Shown here: one piece after another, positions 48,986 to 59,485 of the stretch
Layout: each line of letters starts with the position of its first letter
Numbering within the stretch: the first letter of the stretch is position 1
NCBI GenBank assembly: GCA_947631295.1
Contig: CANRKU010000006.1
Span: forward strand, 1 to 60,402
Length of the DNA: 60,402 nt
Direction: 5' to 3'
Source: an uncultured Bacilli bacterium
GTDB taxonomy: Bacteria > Bacillota_I > Bacilli_A > RF39 > UBA660
Translations under genes and position numbers: made by a program
Notes under the pieces: generated by a model
Seen by the model: only the letters and a program-made list of their open reading frames with translations
Databases searched by the model: none
Told to the model about the DNA's origin: nothing

Positions 48986-51900
48986 ATGTTTAAAGAATTA
49001 GAAAAAGAAAAAAATAGTGTTTTAGAAGAAAGAAGAATGAATCACTTCTTACAGGATAATATTTTAAATAAATCGATTGAGAAAGGGAAAGATTACTTTG
49101 TATTTTTTGATGGTCCAGCTACTGCAAATGGGATGCCTGGAATTCATCATATGCTTGCTAAATTATTAAAAGATTGTTTTTGTAAATATAAAACGATGCA
49201 GGGATATAAAGTGATTCGTAAAGTAGGTTGGGATACACATGGTTTACCTGTTGAAGTACAAGTAGAAAAAGAACTTGGTTTTTCTGGTAAGAATGATATT
49301 GAAAAATATGGAATTAAAGAATTTAATGAAAAGTGTCGTGAAAGTGTATGGAAAAACGAAAAAGCTTTTCGTGATTTTACCAATAAAATGGGACAATTCA
49401 TTGATCTAGAACATCCCTATATTACATATGATAATAACTATATTGAAACCGAATGGTGGATTTTAAAGAAATTTTTTGAAGAAGGTTTAATCTATGATGG
49501 ATTAAAGATTTTACCATATTGTCCTAGATGTGGAACAGGACTTGCTAGTCATGAGGTTGCTCAAGGATATAAAGAAATTAGTGTTAATACAGTAACAGTT
49601 CCTTTTAAATTGAAGGATGAAGAAAATACCTATCTATTAATTTGGACAACAACTCCATGGACTTTAATGTCCAATGTTGCTGCTTGTGTTAATCCTAATG
49701 AAAAATATATCAAATGTTTATCTAAAGGTTACAACTTTATTGTTGCTGAAAAACTTGCTCATAAAGTGTTAGGAGATGACTTTGAGGTTGTTTCTGAATA
49801 TCTTGGAAAAGATTTAGAATATAGAGAGTATGAACAATTTTTACCATTCTTAAAAGTAAATAAAAAAGCTTTCTATATTACTTGCGCTGATTATGTTACG
49901 ATGGAAGATGGAACTGGTATTGTTCATATTGCACCTGCTTTTGGACAAGATGACTATGAAGTAGGATTAAAATATGATTTACCAATGTTAAATCCAGTAG
50001 ATGAAAATGGATGTTATACAGAAGGACCTTGGAAGGGTAGATTAGTTGTTGATTCTGAACTTGAATTAGAAATTATTAAATATCTAGCTAGTGAAGATAA
50101 ATTATTTAAAAAACAGAAAATGGAACATAATTATCCACATTGTTGGAGATGTAAAACACCACTTGTTTATTACTCAAAACCAAGTCTTTATATTAAGACA
50201 ACGGCTTTTAAAGATAAGATTATCGAAGCAAATAATACAGTTCATTGGTATCCAGATTATGTAGGTGAGAAACGTTTTGGAAATTGGCTTGAGAATATGA
50301 ATGATTGGGCTATTTCTAGAAATCGTTATTGGGGTACTCCTATTCCATTATGGAGATGTAGCTGTGGACATGATGAAATGATTGGTTCTAGAAAAGAATT
50401 GGTAGAAAAAGCAATAGAAGATATTGATGAGACCATTGAACTACATCGACCATATGTAGATGAAATTCATATTAAGTGTCCAAAATGTGGAAAAGAAATG
50501 ACGCGTGTTAAAGAAGTTATGGATTGCTGGTTTGATAGTGGTGCTATGCCTTTTGCACAATATCATTATCCATTTGAAAATAAAGAATTATTTGATTGCC
50601 AATTCCCAGCTGATTTCATTAGTGAAGGAATTGATCAAACTCGTGGATGGTTCTATTCCTTACTCGTTATTTCTACCTTTGTAAAAGGATGTAGCCCTTA
50701 TAAAAATGTTTTAGTAAATGATTTACTTTTAGATAAATTTGGTCAAAAAATGCATAAATCAAAAGGAAATGCTGTTGAACCATTTAGTATTTTAGATACA
50801 TATGGTGCTGATCCTACTAGATTTTATATGTTATATACTTCTCCTGTTTGGACACCACTTAAGTTTGATGAAGAAGGAATTAAAGAAGTACAATCTAAAT
50901 TCTTTAATACCTTAAAAAATACTTATACTTTCTTCCAAATGTATGCAAATACTGATAATATTGATCCTAAAACATTTGAAGTATCTTATCAAGACTTGGA
51001 AGAAATTGATAAATGGTTACTTTCTAAATATCATAAATTAGTAAAATATATGACTGCTGCGATGGAAGAATATGATTTAAATAAAGCAGTAAGACTTGTG
51101 AATAGTTTTGTGAATGAAGAATTATCTAATTGGTATATTAGAAGAAATAGAAGAAGATTCTGGGGTAGTACTTTAGATACTAGTAAGAAAGCTGTTTACC
51201 AAACTACTTATCAAGTATTAGAAGGAGTATGTCGATTAATTGCTCCTATTGTACCATTTATTTCTGATGAAATTTATACGAATTTAACGAATGAAGAATC
51301 TGTTCATTTAGCTTCTTATCCTGTTTGTGATGAAGATAAAATTAATGAGAAAATAGAACGTCGAATGGATTTAATCAGAGATTTAATTTCTTTAGGAAGA
51401 AATGCTAGAGAAGAAGCTAAAATCAAAGTTAGACAACCAATTCAAGAAGTGATCATTGATGGTAAAAATGAGGAAATAATATCTGATTTAGTCGACTTAA
51501 TTAAAGAAGAATTAAATGTTAAAGAAGTAATCTTTGCATCTGATTTATCCGAATATATGAATTTTGAGGTTAAACCTAATTTTAAAATTTGTGGTAAGAT
51601 GTTTGGACCTCATATGAAAGAATTCCAAGAAAAATTAACCAAATTACGAGAGGATGATATTTCTACTTTAGAAAATAATGGTACGATTAAAATGGAAGTA
51701 GATCAAGAAGAAGTAGAAGTTGTTCCAGAAATGGTTGAAATTAGAGTATCTTCTAAAGAAGGATTTAATGCTAGTCATGAAGGAAATCACTTTATTGTAT
51801 TAAATACTACTTTAACCAATGACTTAATTCAAGAAGGAATTGTGAGAGAATTTATTAGTAAAGTACAGAATTTGAGAAAGGCAAAAGATTTTAATATTAC

Positions 51901-52078
51901 GGATAGAATTACGATTTATTATTCTGAAAATAAAGAGTTTGAAGATGCCATTTCTAATTACATAGATACAATTCAAAAAGAGACCTTGGCTTTAGAATTA
52001 GTAAAGAAAGATTTAGAAGTAGAAGAAACCAATTTAAATGGATTAGATGTTAAATTTGATGTTGAGAAAATAAAATAA
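48986..52078 (+). CDS. ileS: Isoleucyl-tRNA synthetase, IleRS2 type with GXHH motif
   Basis: It charges tRNA-Ile and is controlled by the upstream T-box. The class I catalytic core begins DGPATANGMPGIHHMLAK, where the HIGH motif is GIHH (first and third residues swapped). The KMSKS equivalent is KMHKSKGN near residue 590. An editing domain follows the DTHGLP region, and the C-terminal anticodon-binding and zinc-type tail complete it. 1030 aa fits the IleRS2 group. The start is well supported by GGGAGGGTG. Confidence 0.96.
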   Translation: MFKELEKEKNSVLEERRMNHFLQDNILNKSIEKGKDYFVFFDGPATANGMPGIHHMLAKLLKDCFCKYKTMQGYKVIRKVGWDTHGLPVEVQVEKELGFSGKNDIEKYGIKEFNEKCRESVWKNEKAFRDFTNKMGQFIDLEHPYITYDNNYIETEWWILKKFFEEGLIYDGLKILPYCPRCGTGLASHEVAQGYKEISVNTVTVPFKLKDEENTYLLIWTTTPWTLMSNVAACVNPNEKYIKCLSKGYNFIVAEKLAHKVLGDDFEVVSEYLGKDLEYREYEQFLPFLKVNKKAFYITCADYVTMEDGTGIVHIAPAFGQDDYEVGLKYDLPMLNPVDENGCYTEGPWKGRLVVDSELELEIIKYLASEDKLFKKQKMEHNYPHCWRCKTPLVYYSKPSLYIKTTAFKDKIIEANNTVHWYPDYVGEKRFGNWLENMNDWAISRNRYWGTPIPLWRCSCGHDEMIGSRKELVEKAIEDIDETIELHRPYVDEIHIKCPKCGKEMTRVKEVMDCWFDSGAMPFAQYHYPFENKELFDCQFPADFISEGIDQTRGWFYSLLVISTFVKGCSPYKNVLVNDLLLDKFGQKMHKSKGNAVEPFSILDTYGADPTRFYMLYTSPVWTPLKFDEEGIKEVQSKFFNTLKNTYTFFQMYANTDNIDPKTFEVSYQDLEEIDKWLLSKYHKLVKYMTAAMEEYDLNKAVRLVNSFVNEELSNWYIRRNRRRFWGSTLDTSKKAVYQTTYQVLEGVCRLIAPIVPFISDEIYTNLTNEESVHLASYPVCDEDKINEKIERRMDLIRDLISLGRNAREEAKIKVRQPIQEVIIDGKNEEIISDLVDLIKEELNVKEVIFASDLSEYMNFEVKPNFKICGKMFGPHMKEFQEKLTKLREDDISTLENNGTIKMEVDQEEVEVVPEMVEIRVSSKEGFNASHEGNHFIVLNTTLTNDLIQEGIVREFISKVQNLRKAKDFNITDRITIYYSENKEFEDAISNYIDTIQKETLALELVKKDLEVEETNLNGLDVKFDVEKIK

Positions 52079-52081
52079 TGT

Positions 52082-52118
52082 AAAATCCTAGTTCTACTTC
52101 TAGTACTAGGATTTTCTA
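52082..52118 (+). terminator. ileS terminator
   Basis: AAAATCCTAGT (52082-52092) pairs with ACTAGGATTTT (52105-52115). Confidence 0.8.
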
Positions 52119-52141
52119 ATAAAATAAAATGAGGTGTTATT

Positions 52142-53530
52142 ATGTATGATGTCGTAATTATTGGAGCAGGTCCTGCGGGATTATTTGCTGCTTATGAATT
52201 GATTACAAAGAATCAGAAATTAAAAATTGCTTTAGTGGATAAAGGAAGTAAAGTAGATAAACGATTTTGTCCTATGAATAAAAATAAAACGGATTGTAAG
52301 AATTGCCAACCATGTAGAATTTTATCTGGTTATGGTGGAGCTGGAACTTTCTCCGATGGAAAATTAAATTTTATTCCAAAACTTGGAAAAAGTGATTTAT
52401 TTAAATATATGAGTGAAAGTGAAGCTTATCAATTAATTGATGATACGGAAGAAATCTTTACAAAATTTCATATGGATAGTGATATTTATCCAAGTAATAT
52501 GGAAGAAGCAGAGAAAATTAAAAAACAAGTTACGATTTCTGGTGCTAGACTTCTTCTTATTAAACAGAAACATATTGGTAGTGATTATTTACCTAATTGT
52601 ATTAATGAATTATGTGAATATTTAAGCAATCATCATGTAGATTTATTAGAAAATACAGATATTGTAGATATTAATTCTAAAGATGGTTTTTATGAAGTTA
52701 TCGATAGTAAAAATCATGTTATGACTAGTGAAAAAGTAATAGTAGCGCCTGGTAGAACAGGAGCTAAATGGATTCAAGAATTAGCTGATAAATATCAGAT
52801 TCCTTATATTTCTCAGAGTATTGAAATTGGAGTTCGTGTAGAAGTTCGAAAAGAAATATTAGAAAATATTACGAATATTATTTATGATCCTACTATTTTT
52901 ATTAAAACAGATACTTATGGTGATGAAATTAGGACATTTTGTACAAATCCTGGTGGGTATGTAACGAAAGAAAATTATTATGGTTATATTTGTGTCAATG
53001 GGCATGCTTTAAAGGATAAGAAATCCAATAATAGTAATTTTGCTTTTATTAGTAGAGTGAATTTAACAGAACCAGTTACGAATACTCGTGAATATGGGGA
53101 AGCGATTGCTAGAATTGCGAATGTCTTAGGAGATTCTAAACCTATTATTCAAAGATTAAAAGATTTGCGAAGTGGAAGACGATCTAATTGGCATAGAATT
53201 GATAAGGGCTTTGTAGAACCTACATTAAAAGATTGTGTAGCTGGAGATTTAGCTTTAATATTACCACATCGAATTATTACGAATATTATAGAAGGACTCG
53301 ATAAGTTAAATCAAATTATTCCTGGTGTCAATAATGATGAAACATTACTTTATGGACCTGAAATTAAGTTTTTTAGTAACGAAATTACTACAAATAATCA
53401 TTTTAAATTAGAAAAAGAGGATATTTATTTTATTGGTGATGGAGCAGGAAAAGCGGGAAATATTGTAGTAGCAGCAGCAACAGGAATTGTAGCTGCCCGT
53501 GATATCTTAGAAAATATGAAAAATAATTAA
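52142..53530 (+). CDS. FAD-dependent dehydrogenase-like protein (COG2509 type)
   Basis: A Rossmann FAD motif GAGPAGLFAAYELI is at the N-terminus, with GYGGAGTFSDGKLNF, and a late FAD contact is in FIGDGAGKAGNIVVAAATG. Four cysteines near residues 43-57 (CPMNKNKTDCKNCQPC) resemble an iron-sulfur or metal site. Length 462 aa fits the family; its substrate is unknown. GAGGTG precedes the start. Confidence 0.85.
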   Translation: MYDVVIIGAGPAGLFAAYELITKNQKLKIALVDKGSKVDKRFCPMNKNKTDCKNCQPCRILSGYGGAGTFSDGKLNFIPKLGKSDLFKYMSESEAYQLIDDTEEIFTKFHMDSDIYPSNMEEAEKIKKQVTISGARLLLIKQKHIGSDYLPNCINELCEYLSNHHVDLLENTDIVDINSKDGFYEVIDSKNHVMTSEKVIVAPGRTGAKWIQELADKYQIPYISQSIEIGVRVEVRKEILENITNIIYDPTIFIKTDTYGDEIRTFCTNPGGYVTKENYYGYICVNGHALKDKKSNNSNFAFISRVNLTEPVTNTREYGEAIARIANVLGDSKPIIQRLKDLRSGRRSNWHRIDKGFVEPTLKDCVAGDLALILPHRIITNIIEGLDKLNQIIPGVNNDETLLYGPEIKFFSNEITTNNHFKLEKEDIYFIGDGAGKAGNIVVAAATGIVAARDILENMKNN

Positions 53531-53536
53531 AAATAC

Positions 53537-53646
53537 TTGCTTTTTTAGAAAACTTTTAGTATATTATACATGTACCTTTTCTAGGGTGTGGATCTAATTC
53601 CGACCATATACTTGGATGAGGCTAATAAAAAAAAGGAGGAATTGAA
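53537..53646 (+). promoter_or_regulatory. rpsO promoter and leader
   Basis: TTGCTT (53537-53542) and TATATT (53560-53565), 17 apart, are followed by a leader of about 70 bases. It contains GGGTGTGGATCTAATTCC and GACCATATACTTGGATGAGG stretches that can fold, then AAAGGAGG. S15 often represses its own translation through such a leader, and that is plausible here but not shown. Confidence 0.5.
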
Positions 53647-53916
53647 ATGGCTTTAACAAAAGAAGCAAAACAAGCTATTATTAAGAAATATGCAAGAGAT
53701 GAAAAAGATACAGGATCTTGTGAAGTACAAATCGCTATTTTAACAGAAGAAATTAAAGAATTAACAGAACATTTAAAAGTACATATTCATGATCATCATT
53801 CTCGTCGTGGACTTCTTAAGAAAGTTGGACAAAGAAGAAATATGCTTAACTATTTAGCTAAGAAAGATGTTCAAAGATATCGTGATATTGTTAGCAAGTT
53901 AGGTTTAAGAAAATAA
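53647..53916 (+). CDS. rpsO: 30S ribosomal protein S15
   Basis: 89 aa with the family pattern [35 protein letters not shown] and LNYLAKKD. It binds 16S rRNA helix 22. The rpsO-pnp pair is conserved across bacteria. Confidence 0.97.
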   Translation: MALTKEAKQAIIKKYARDEKDTGSCEVQIAILTEEIKELTEHLKVHIHDHHSRRGLLKKVGQRRNMLNYLAKKDVQRYRDIVSKLGLRK

Positions 53917-53931
53917 TTATAGAAATTGATA

Positions 53932-53963
53932 GGCACTATTTTCATAGTGTCTTTGTCTTTTTT
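53932..53963 (+). terminator. rpsO terminator
   Basis: GGCACTAT (53932-53939) pairs with ATAGTGTC (53944-53951; one G-U) around TTTC; a T-rich tail follows. Confidence 0.7.
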
Positions 53964-54007
53964 ATAAGTTTTATCAATAGGATAAGATAGGGAAAAGGAG
54001 GTAATTT

Positions 54008-56185
54008 ATGAAAAAAGTATTTGAATTTGATTTTAGAGGAAAGAAATTAGTAGTAGAACATGGTGAAGTTGCTAAACAAGCTGATGGGGCTGTGTTAGTA
54101 AGATATGGGGATACCGTTATTTTATCTACCGTTGTTGTTAGTAAAACAGCAAATGTTTTATCGGATTTTTTTCCGTTAATGGTTTTATATAATGAAAAAT
54201 TATATGCAGTAGGAAAGATTCCAGGGGGATTTATTAAAAGAGAAGGTCGTCCTACTGAAAAGGGAACACTTGCTGCTCGTATGATTGATAGACCAATGAG
54301 ACCAATGTTTCCAGAAGATTTTAAAAATGAAGTACAGATTGTCAATACGGTATTATCCGTTGATCCTGATTATTCACCAGAGTTAACAGCAATGTTTGGT
54401 TCTAGTTTATGTACTTGTATTAGTAAAATTCCTTTTGATGGACCAATTGCTGGAGTAAAAGTTGGTTATGTTGATCAGGAGTTTATTATTAATCCAACTC
54501 CAGAAGAATTAGAAAGAAGCGAACTTGATTTAACGGTAGCTGGAACAAAATATGCGATTAACATGGTAGAAGCAGGTGCGAAACAAGTATCTGAAGATTT
54601 GATGTTAAAAGCTTTGATGTTTGGTCATGAAGCAATTAAAGAATTAGTTCATTTCCAAGAAGAAATTATTGCTGAAATTGGCGAAGAAAAAATGGAATAC
54701 GAAGTACTAGAATTAACGGATAGTCTTCGTAAAGAAGTAAGAGATTTAGCTGAAAAGGATTTAGATCAAGCTTTAAGAATTAAAGATAAATTAGAAAAAT
54801 ATGCTAAAATCGATGAAATTAAGGAAAGTGTTGTTGAAAAATACACCAAAGAAAATGAAGACAAGTTAAAAGAAAAAGAACTAGTAGAATTAATTACGAA
54901 AGTAAAACTAATCTTAGAAGAAATCGAATATGAAATCTTTAGACAGATTGTAGTAAAAGAAAAAACAAGAGCTGATGGTAGAAAAATGGATGAGATTAGA
55001 CCACTATCTACCGATATTGATTTGCTTCCTAGAACCCATGGATCTGCTTTATTTACTCGTGGACAAACTCAGGCTTTAGCAATTACTACGTTAGGCGCTT
55101 TAGGAGAACATCAAATTTTAGATGGGCTTGATATGGAAACAGAAAAAAGATTTATGTTACACTATAATTTCCCAGCTTTTTCAGTAGGAGAAACAGGAAG
55201 ATATGGAGCACCTGGTAGACGTGAAATTGGTCATGGGGCTTTAGGAGAAAGAGCACTTTTACAAGTAATGCCATCAGAAGAAGAATTTCCATATACCGTT
55301 CGTGTGGTATCCGAAGTATTAGAAAGTAATGGTTCTAGTAGTCAAGCAACCATTTGTGCTGGATGCATGAGTTTAATGGCAGCAGGAGTTCCTATTAAAG
55401 CACCAGTTGCTGGTATTGCGATGGGATTAATTACGCATGAAGATGAATATACGATTTTAACGGATATTCAAGGGATGGAAGATCATCTTGGGGATATGGA
55501 CTTTAAAGTAGCAGGTACTAAAGATGGAATTACGGCTTTACAAATGGATATTAAGATTAAAGGAATTACTGAACAAATCTTAAAAGAAGCACTTGCTCAA
55601 GCAAAGAAAGCTCGTTTAGAAATTCTAGATGTCATTACAAAACAGATTCCAGAACCTCGTAAAGAAGTAAGTAAATATGCTCCTAAGACTTTGACATTTA
55701 TGATTAAACCTGAAAAAATTAAAGATGTCATTGGCCGTGGAGGAGAAATGATTACTAAGATTATTTGTGATGCTTCCCATGTAAATGCTGTTACCGATAT
55801 CAATGCTGTTAAAGTTGATTTAGAAGATGATGGTAGAGTAACAATTTATCATTCTGATAAAGAAATTATTGAAAGAACACGTGATATGATTTTAGATGTC
55901 ATTAAGGAAGTAGAAGAAGGACAAATTTATAATGCAAAGGTTGTTAAAATTGAAGACTTTGGATGCTTTGTACAAGTATGGCCTGGATGTGAAGGACTTG
56001 TCCATATTTCAGAATTATCTCATAATCATGTAAAGAAATGTGAAGATGTAGTATCACTTGGTGATGAAATCTTAGTAAAAGCAATTGGTCAGGATAAAAA
56101 GGGAAGATTAAATTTCTCTAGAAAACAAGCTTTACCTAGACCAAACATTGAAACTAGTGAAAAAGAGAAAAGGGAAGAAAAATAA
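54008..56185 (+). CDS. pnp: Polynucleotide phosphorylase
   Basis: A 3'-5' phosphorolytic exoribonuclease. Two RNase PH domains, the second with [13 protein letters not shown] and the phosphate-binding [11 protein letters not shown], are separated by a helical domain. A KH domain ([12 protein letters not shown]) and an S1 domain ([12 protein letters not shown]) are at the C-terminus. 725 aa is normal. AAAAGGAGG precedes the start. Confidence 0.97.
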   Translation: MKKVFEFDFRGKKLVVEHGEVAKQADGAVLVRYGDTVILSTVVVSKTANVLSDFFPLMVLYNEKLYAVGKIPGGFIKREGRPTEKGTLAARMIDRPMRPMFPEDFKNEVQIVNTVLSVDPDYSPELTAMFGSSLCTCISKIPFDGPIAGVKVGYVDQEFIINPTPEELERSELDLTVAGTKYAINMVEAGAKQVSEDLMLKALMFGHEAIKELVHFQEEIIAEIGEEKMEYEVLELTDSLRKEVRDLAEKDLDQALRIKDKLEKYAKIDEIKESVVEKYTKENEDKLKEKELVELITKVKLILEEIEYEIFRQIVVKEKTRADGRKMDEIRPLSTDIDLLPRTHGSALFTRGQTQALAITTLGALGEHQILDGLDMETEKRFMLHYNFPAFSVGETGRYGAPGRREIGHGALGERALLQVMPSEEEFPYTVRVVSEVLESNGSSSQATICAGCMSLMAAGVPIKAPVAGIAMGLITHEDEYTILTDIQGMEDHLGDMDFKVAGTKDGITALQMDIKIKGITEQILKEALAQAKKARLEILDVITKQIPEPRKEVSKYAPKTLTFMIKPEKIKDVIGRGGEMITKIICDASHVNAVTDINAVKVDLEDDGRVTIYHSDKEIIERTRDMILDVIKEVEEGQIYNAKVVKIEDFGCFVQVWPGCEGLVHISELSHNHVKKCEDVVSLGDEILVKAIGQDKKGRLNFSRKQALPRPNIETSEKEKREEK

Positions 56186-56211
56186 TTGTGAGTCAGGGGG
56201 GAAAATAAAAA

Positions 56212-57987
56212 ATGAAAAAAGAACTATTAATTGAATTAATTCAAGAATTACATCAAAGAAATTTATTACCATCGAAATTAAAAACAGAAATGTTAATTAA
56301 CTTTAATGATAGTCAGGTAGCATTCTTAGAAAATTTGCTTTCTGCAGGTCTTATACAACAGAGTAATTTAAATTATGTTGTTGGTGAAATTTCGAAAATC
56401 AAAGGGTCCTTTCAAATTGATCAAATGGTATTAAGTCATGTTTATTTATATTTTGAGGATCTCAATCGATATTTGAAATGGATTCTTCATAGTTTACAGA
56501 AGAATGCCAATAAGACTTACAACTACATGCAAAAATTATTTAAATGTGTTACTAATGATAATGGTTATATAGCTAATTCCATGCTTTTAGATATGGTGGA
56601 AAATAAAAAAATAAATGATTTAAATTTGGCAGATAGTATTTTGAATGTGTGTCAGATTGTCTATGATCGCGATTTTCCAATAGAAGTAATCTCTAAATTA
56701 AAGCAAATAGCCTTAAATGATCAAATTTTAAACTTAGTAAAACAGAATGATCACTCTTCTCGAAAATCCTATCAAGAATTATTGGAAAATTTTAGGGAAA
56801 TTATCAATAATGCTACATATTTTAATGAAACGTATGCCTTAACAGAACATTTACTAGAAAAAAAGAAAGTAAAGTGTATTGGTGATCTTTCTTGTTTAAT
56901 TGAAAAGCTAGCACAGCATGATAGTGATTATTATGATTTCCATTGCTTGGAAACAGTTTTATTAGAATATTGTCCATTAGAACAGGTAAATGTGGATGCC
57001 TTAGTTTATGATGTTGGTGCTTTCTCTTGTGATAAAAATGATGATAAAAATGAATTTTTAACACTAACACAACTCATTTTTCAACAAGTATCTAAAGAAA
57101 AAGTCACTGCTATTTATAATTTAGTTTTGGATACAGTATCAAATATTCCATGTTGGTCATTCCATACGGCTGATGAAACGATGCAATCAATACTAGACAT
57201 GATGCAACCAATTCTAACCAATCAAAATTTTTTAGATTATCTTAATCAAGATGGCAAATTAGATATTCTTTATATATTTATCTCAAATATAAATGATTTA
57301 AGCCTTTATCCAAAGAAAAGTTTTCAACTTCTAAATAATCAAGAATTATCCTTTGATACCTACTCTAAAATATTATCATCATTTTCCGTACAAGAATCAA
57401 GAAAAATTTTTAAAGCCAAACAAACTATATATAATAATCAGCAAGTATTAGATCTGATAGAACAGGATTCTTCTATCTTAAAAAGAATGAATTATATCCT
57501 ACTAGAAAATAGAAATCTTGGTATTTCGCAAGGAGAAATATCTTTGTATCAAAATCCTACTTTTTTAAAATCTCAATTCTTTGCGAAAAAATATTACCCA
57601 TTCTTAAAAAACAGTGGTATTCTTCTTAAAGGTGTAGTCTTTCAAAATAATTTCTATGAGATATTAAATACATGTGATTTTGAAGATCCTAATTTATTAT
57701 TTTATATGCAAACTTTACTAAATAGTGATTATGATGCAGTCGACTTAGGTCATATTTATGGTGATATTCTTGCTAAGAAAAAAGAAGTACTTGTTAGTGT
57801 TAAAGATTCTATTTATGAAATTCTTGCTTCTAAAGATAGCGAACAAGTCAACTCTTATCTAGCACTGTTAGAAGCTAGTCCATCTAACTTTGATATTAAA
57901 GCAGATACTCCAATTATTTATCAGAAAAACAAAAGACTTGAAAATAAAAAGCTATATGGAGGAAAAGAAAATGATACAAACAAATAA
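56212..57987 (+). CDS. Unrecognised helical protein, paralogue of the next gene (591 aa)
   Basis: No family was recognised. It is helical throughout, with no signal peptide or membrane helix. The N-terminus (MLINFNDSQVAFLENLLSAG, then VVGEISKIKGSFQID) and the C-terminus (VKDSIYEILASKDSEQVNSY) match corresponding parts of the next gene. It appears to be a larger copy with an inserted middle region. GTCAGGGGGG is a strong ribosome site. The gene overlaps the next by 17 bases. Confidence 0.75.
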   Translation: MKKELLIELIQELHQRNLLPSKLKTEMLINFNDSQVAFLENLLSAGLIQQSNLNYVVGEISKIKGSFQIDQMVLSHVYLYFEDLNRYLKWILHSLQKNANKTYNYMQKLFKCVTNDNGYIANSMLLDMVENKKINDLNLADSILNVCQIVYDRDFPIEVISKLKQIALNDQILNLVKQNDHSSRKSYQELLENFREIINNATYFNETYALTEHLLEKKKVKCIGDLSCLIEKLAQHDSDYYDFHCLETVLLEYCPLEQVNVDALVYDVGAFSCDKNDDKNEFLTLTQLIFQQVSKEKVTAIYNLVLDTVSNIPCWSFHTADETMQSILDMMQPILTNQNFLDYLNQDGKLDILYIFISNINDLSLYPKKSFQLLNNQELSFDTYSKILSSFSVQESRKIFKAKQTIYNNQQVLDLIEQDSSILKRMNYILLENRNLGISQGEISLYQNPTFLKSQFFAKKYYPFLKNSGILLKGVVFQNNFYEILNTCDFEDPNLLFYMQTLLNSDYDAVDLGHIYGDILAKKKEVLVSVKDSIYEILASKDSEQVNSYLALLEASPSNFDIKADTPIIYQKNKRLENKKLYGGKENDTNK

Positions 57988-58870
57988 ATTATGTTCCGTT
58001 TTGAATAATCAGCAACAAAATTTATTTTTACAATTAGCAGAAGCTGGATTTATTCATCTAGGTAATGAGCAAAATGTAATTAAAGAAATCTTAAATATAC
58101 AACAATTACCTTTTATTGATAAAAATATGCTAGATCGTTTATACTTATCTTCTCATCAACCAGATAAAATACTTAGTTTTATTCTGAATGAATTAAAAAT
58201 GAATTCCAATCAAGAACTTTCTAATATTAATAAATTAGACAGTCTTATACAAGATACTGAATATATTTTTAATGTACCATCTGTTATTGATGTTATTAAT
58301 TATTCTGAATTAAGAAATTTGAAATTGATCAGTGTTGTTCTTGATGCTTATAAAAATATTTATTCTCATTCATTAGATTGGAATAAAGTAACGAGTAGAG
58401 TTAATAAAGTTATTTTAGATGCTGATATTTTAAATCTTTTTAGAGCATATCAATCTGATATTAATCGTAATGTTATTTATAGAAATATGATAAATTCCTT
58501 TACAGGAATAGGAGAGGATGAAAATTTTGATGATGTTTATTCTTTTTTGTCTACTCTTGCTAAAAAGGATCAGGTAAAAGATATTGATTTATTACCTAAT
58601 ATTATTACCTCAGTTTCTCACTTAGATTATAATTTTACTCTCTTTAGTTTTCTTTTATCTAATGTTATAGAGTGGCAACCAGAAATTATAAATAAAGTGA
58701 TTGATATTTTGAATAATATAGATGAAGAAATAAAAATAGAATCTCTTGACAATATTCAGAATGTTCTTTATGAAATTCTTAGTTCTAAAGATGAGGAAAA
58801 AATAAGTAACTATTTTCAAATGTTAGTATCTAACTCATATTCGAAAAAAATGAAGAAAGAAAAAAAATAA
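57971..58870 (+). CDS. Unrecognised helical protein, shorter paralogue (299 aa)
   Basis: It begins MIQTNKLCSVLNNQQQNLFL and has IHLGNEQNVIKEILNIQQLP, matching the first gene's N-terminus, and ends with NVLYEILSSKDEEKISNYFQ, matching its C-terminus. No family known. GGAGG (57958-57962) lies eight bases before ATG 57971, inside the previous gene. The basic tail (KKMKKEKK) runs into the terminator. Confidence 0.75.
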   Translation: MIQTNKLCSVLNNQQQNLFLQLAEAGFIHLGNEQNVIKEILNIQQLPFIDKNMLDRLYLSSHQPDKILSFILNELKMNSNQELSNINKLDSLIQDTEYIFNVPSVIDVINYSELRNLKLISVVLDAYKNIYSHSLDWNKVTSRVNKVILDADILNLFRAYQSDINRNVIYRNMINSFTGIGEDENFDDVYSFLSTLAKKDQVKDIDLLPNIITSVSHLDYNFTLFSFLLSNVIEWQPEIINKVIDILNNIDEEIKIESLDNIQNVLYEILSSKDEEKISNYFQMLVSNSYSKKMKKEKK

Positions 58871-58886
58871 TTCTTCTTTTTTTTTT
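58852..58886 (+). terminator. Terminator of the paralogue pair
   Basis: GAAGAA (58852-58857) pairs with TTCTTC (58870-58875), followed by ten or more T. The stop codon lies in the loop. Confidence 0.6.
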
Positions 58887-58921
58887 AATTTTTGGTATAC
58901 TAATGATAGGAAGGTGAGAAT

Positions 58922-59485
58922 ATGAAAAAATCAACCATGATTATACTTGGTGTTGTAGCAGTTATTATTTTAGTAATTGCGATGTTTGCAGGAAGTTATA
59001 ATTCTTTAGTAGATAAAGGAGAAAAGGTAGATAAGGAATATGCTAATATCTCTGTTCAATTAGAAAGAAGAGCAGATTTAATTCCTAATTTAGTGAATAC
59101 AGTAAAAGGATATATGGAACATGAAGAAGCAATTATTAATTCTATTACTGAAGCAAGACAAAATTTATTGAAGGCAAGTAGTGTTGAAGAAGAAAGCAAA
59201 GCTAATAATGAATTAACTAATTCTTTAAATGCTCTTATGTTAGTAGTAGAAAATTATCCAGATTTAAAAGCCAATCAAAATTTTATTCAATTATCTGATG
59301 AACTTGCAGGAACAGAAAATAGAATTGCCACTGCTCGTCGTGACTATAATGAAGTAGCAACTGATTATAATACTACTATTAAAAAATTTCCAACTAATTT
59401 ATTAGCTAGTATGTTTGGTTTTGAAAAGAAAGCTTATTTTGAAGTAAGTGAAGGAAAAGACGAGGTTCCAAATGTTGAATTCTAA
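58922..59485 (+). CDS. lemA: LemA-family membrane protein
   Basis: An N-terminal membrane helix (IILGVVAVIILVIAMF) is followed by the LemA helical domain with YNSLVDKGEKVDKEYANI, ERRADLIPNLVNTVKGY and a conserved end (FPTNLLASMFGFEKKAYF). The cellular role is unclear. TATACT (58895-58900) and AAGGTGAG precede the start. It overlaps the next gene by 14 bases; lemA and TPM genes are often paired. Confidence 0.93.
   Translation: MKKSTMIILGVVAVIILVIAMFAGSYNSLVDKGEKVDKEYANISVQLERRADLIPNLVNTVKGYMEHEEAIINSITEARQNLLKASSVEEESKANNELTNSLNALMLVVENYPDLKANQNFIQLSDELAGTENRIATARRDYNEVATDYNTTIKKFPTNLLASMFGFEKKAYFEVSEGKDEVPNVEF

Noticed and set aside
57890-57970. Longer start for the 299-aa gene
   Set aside because: It would overlap the previous gene by about 100 bases, and the ribosome site GGAGG points to ATG 57971.
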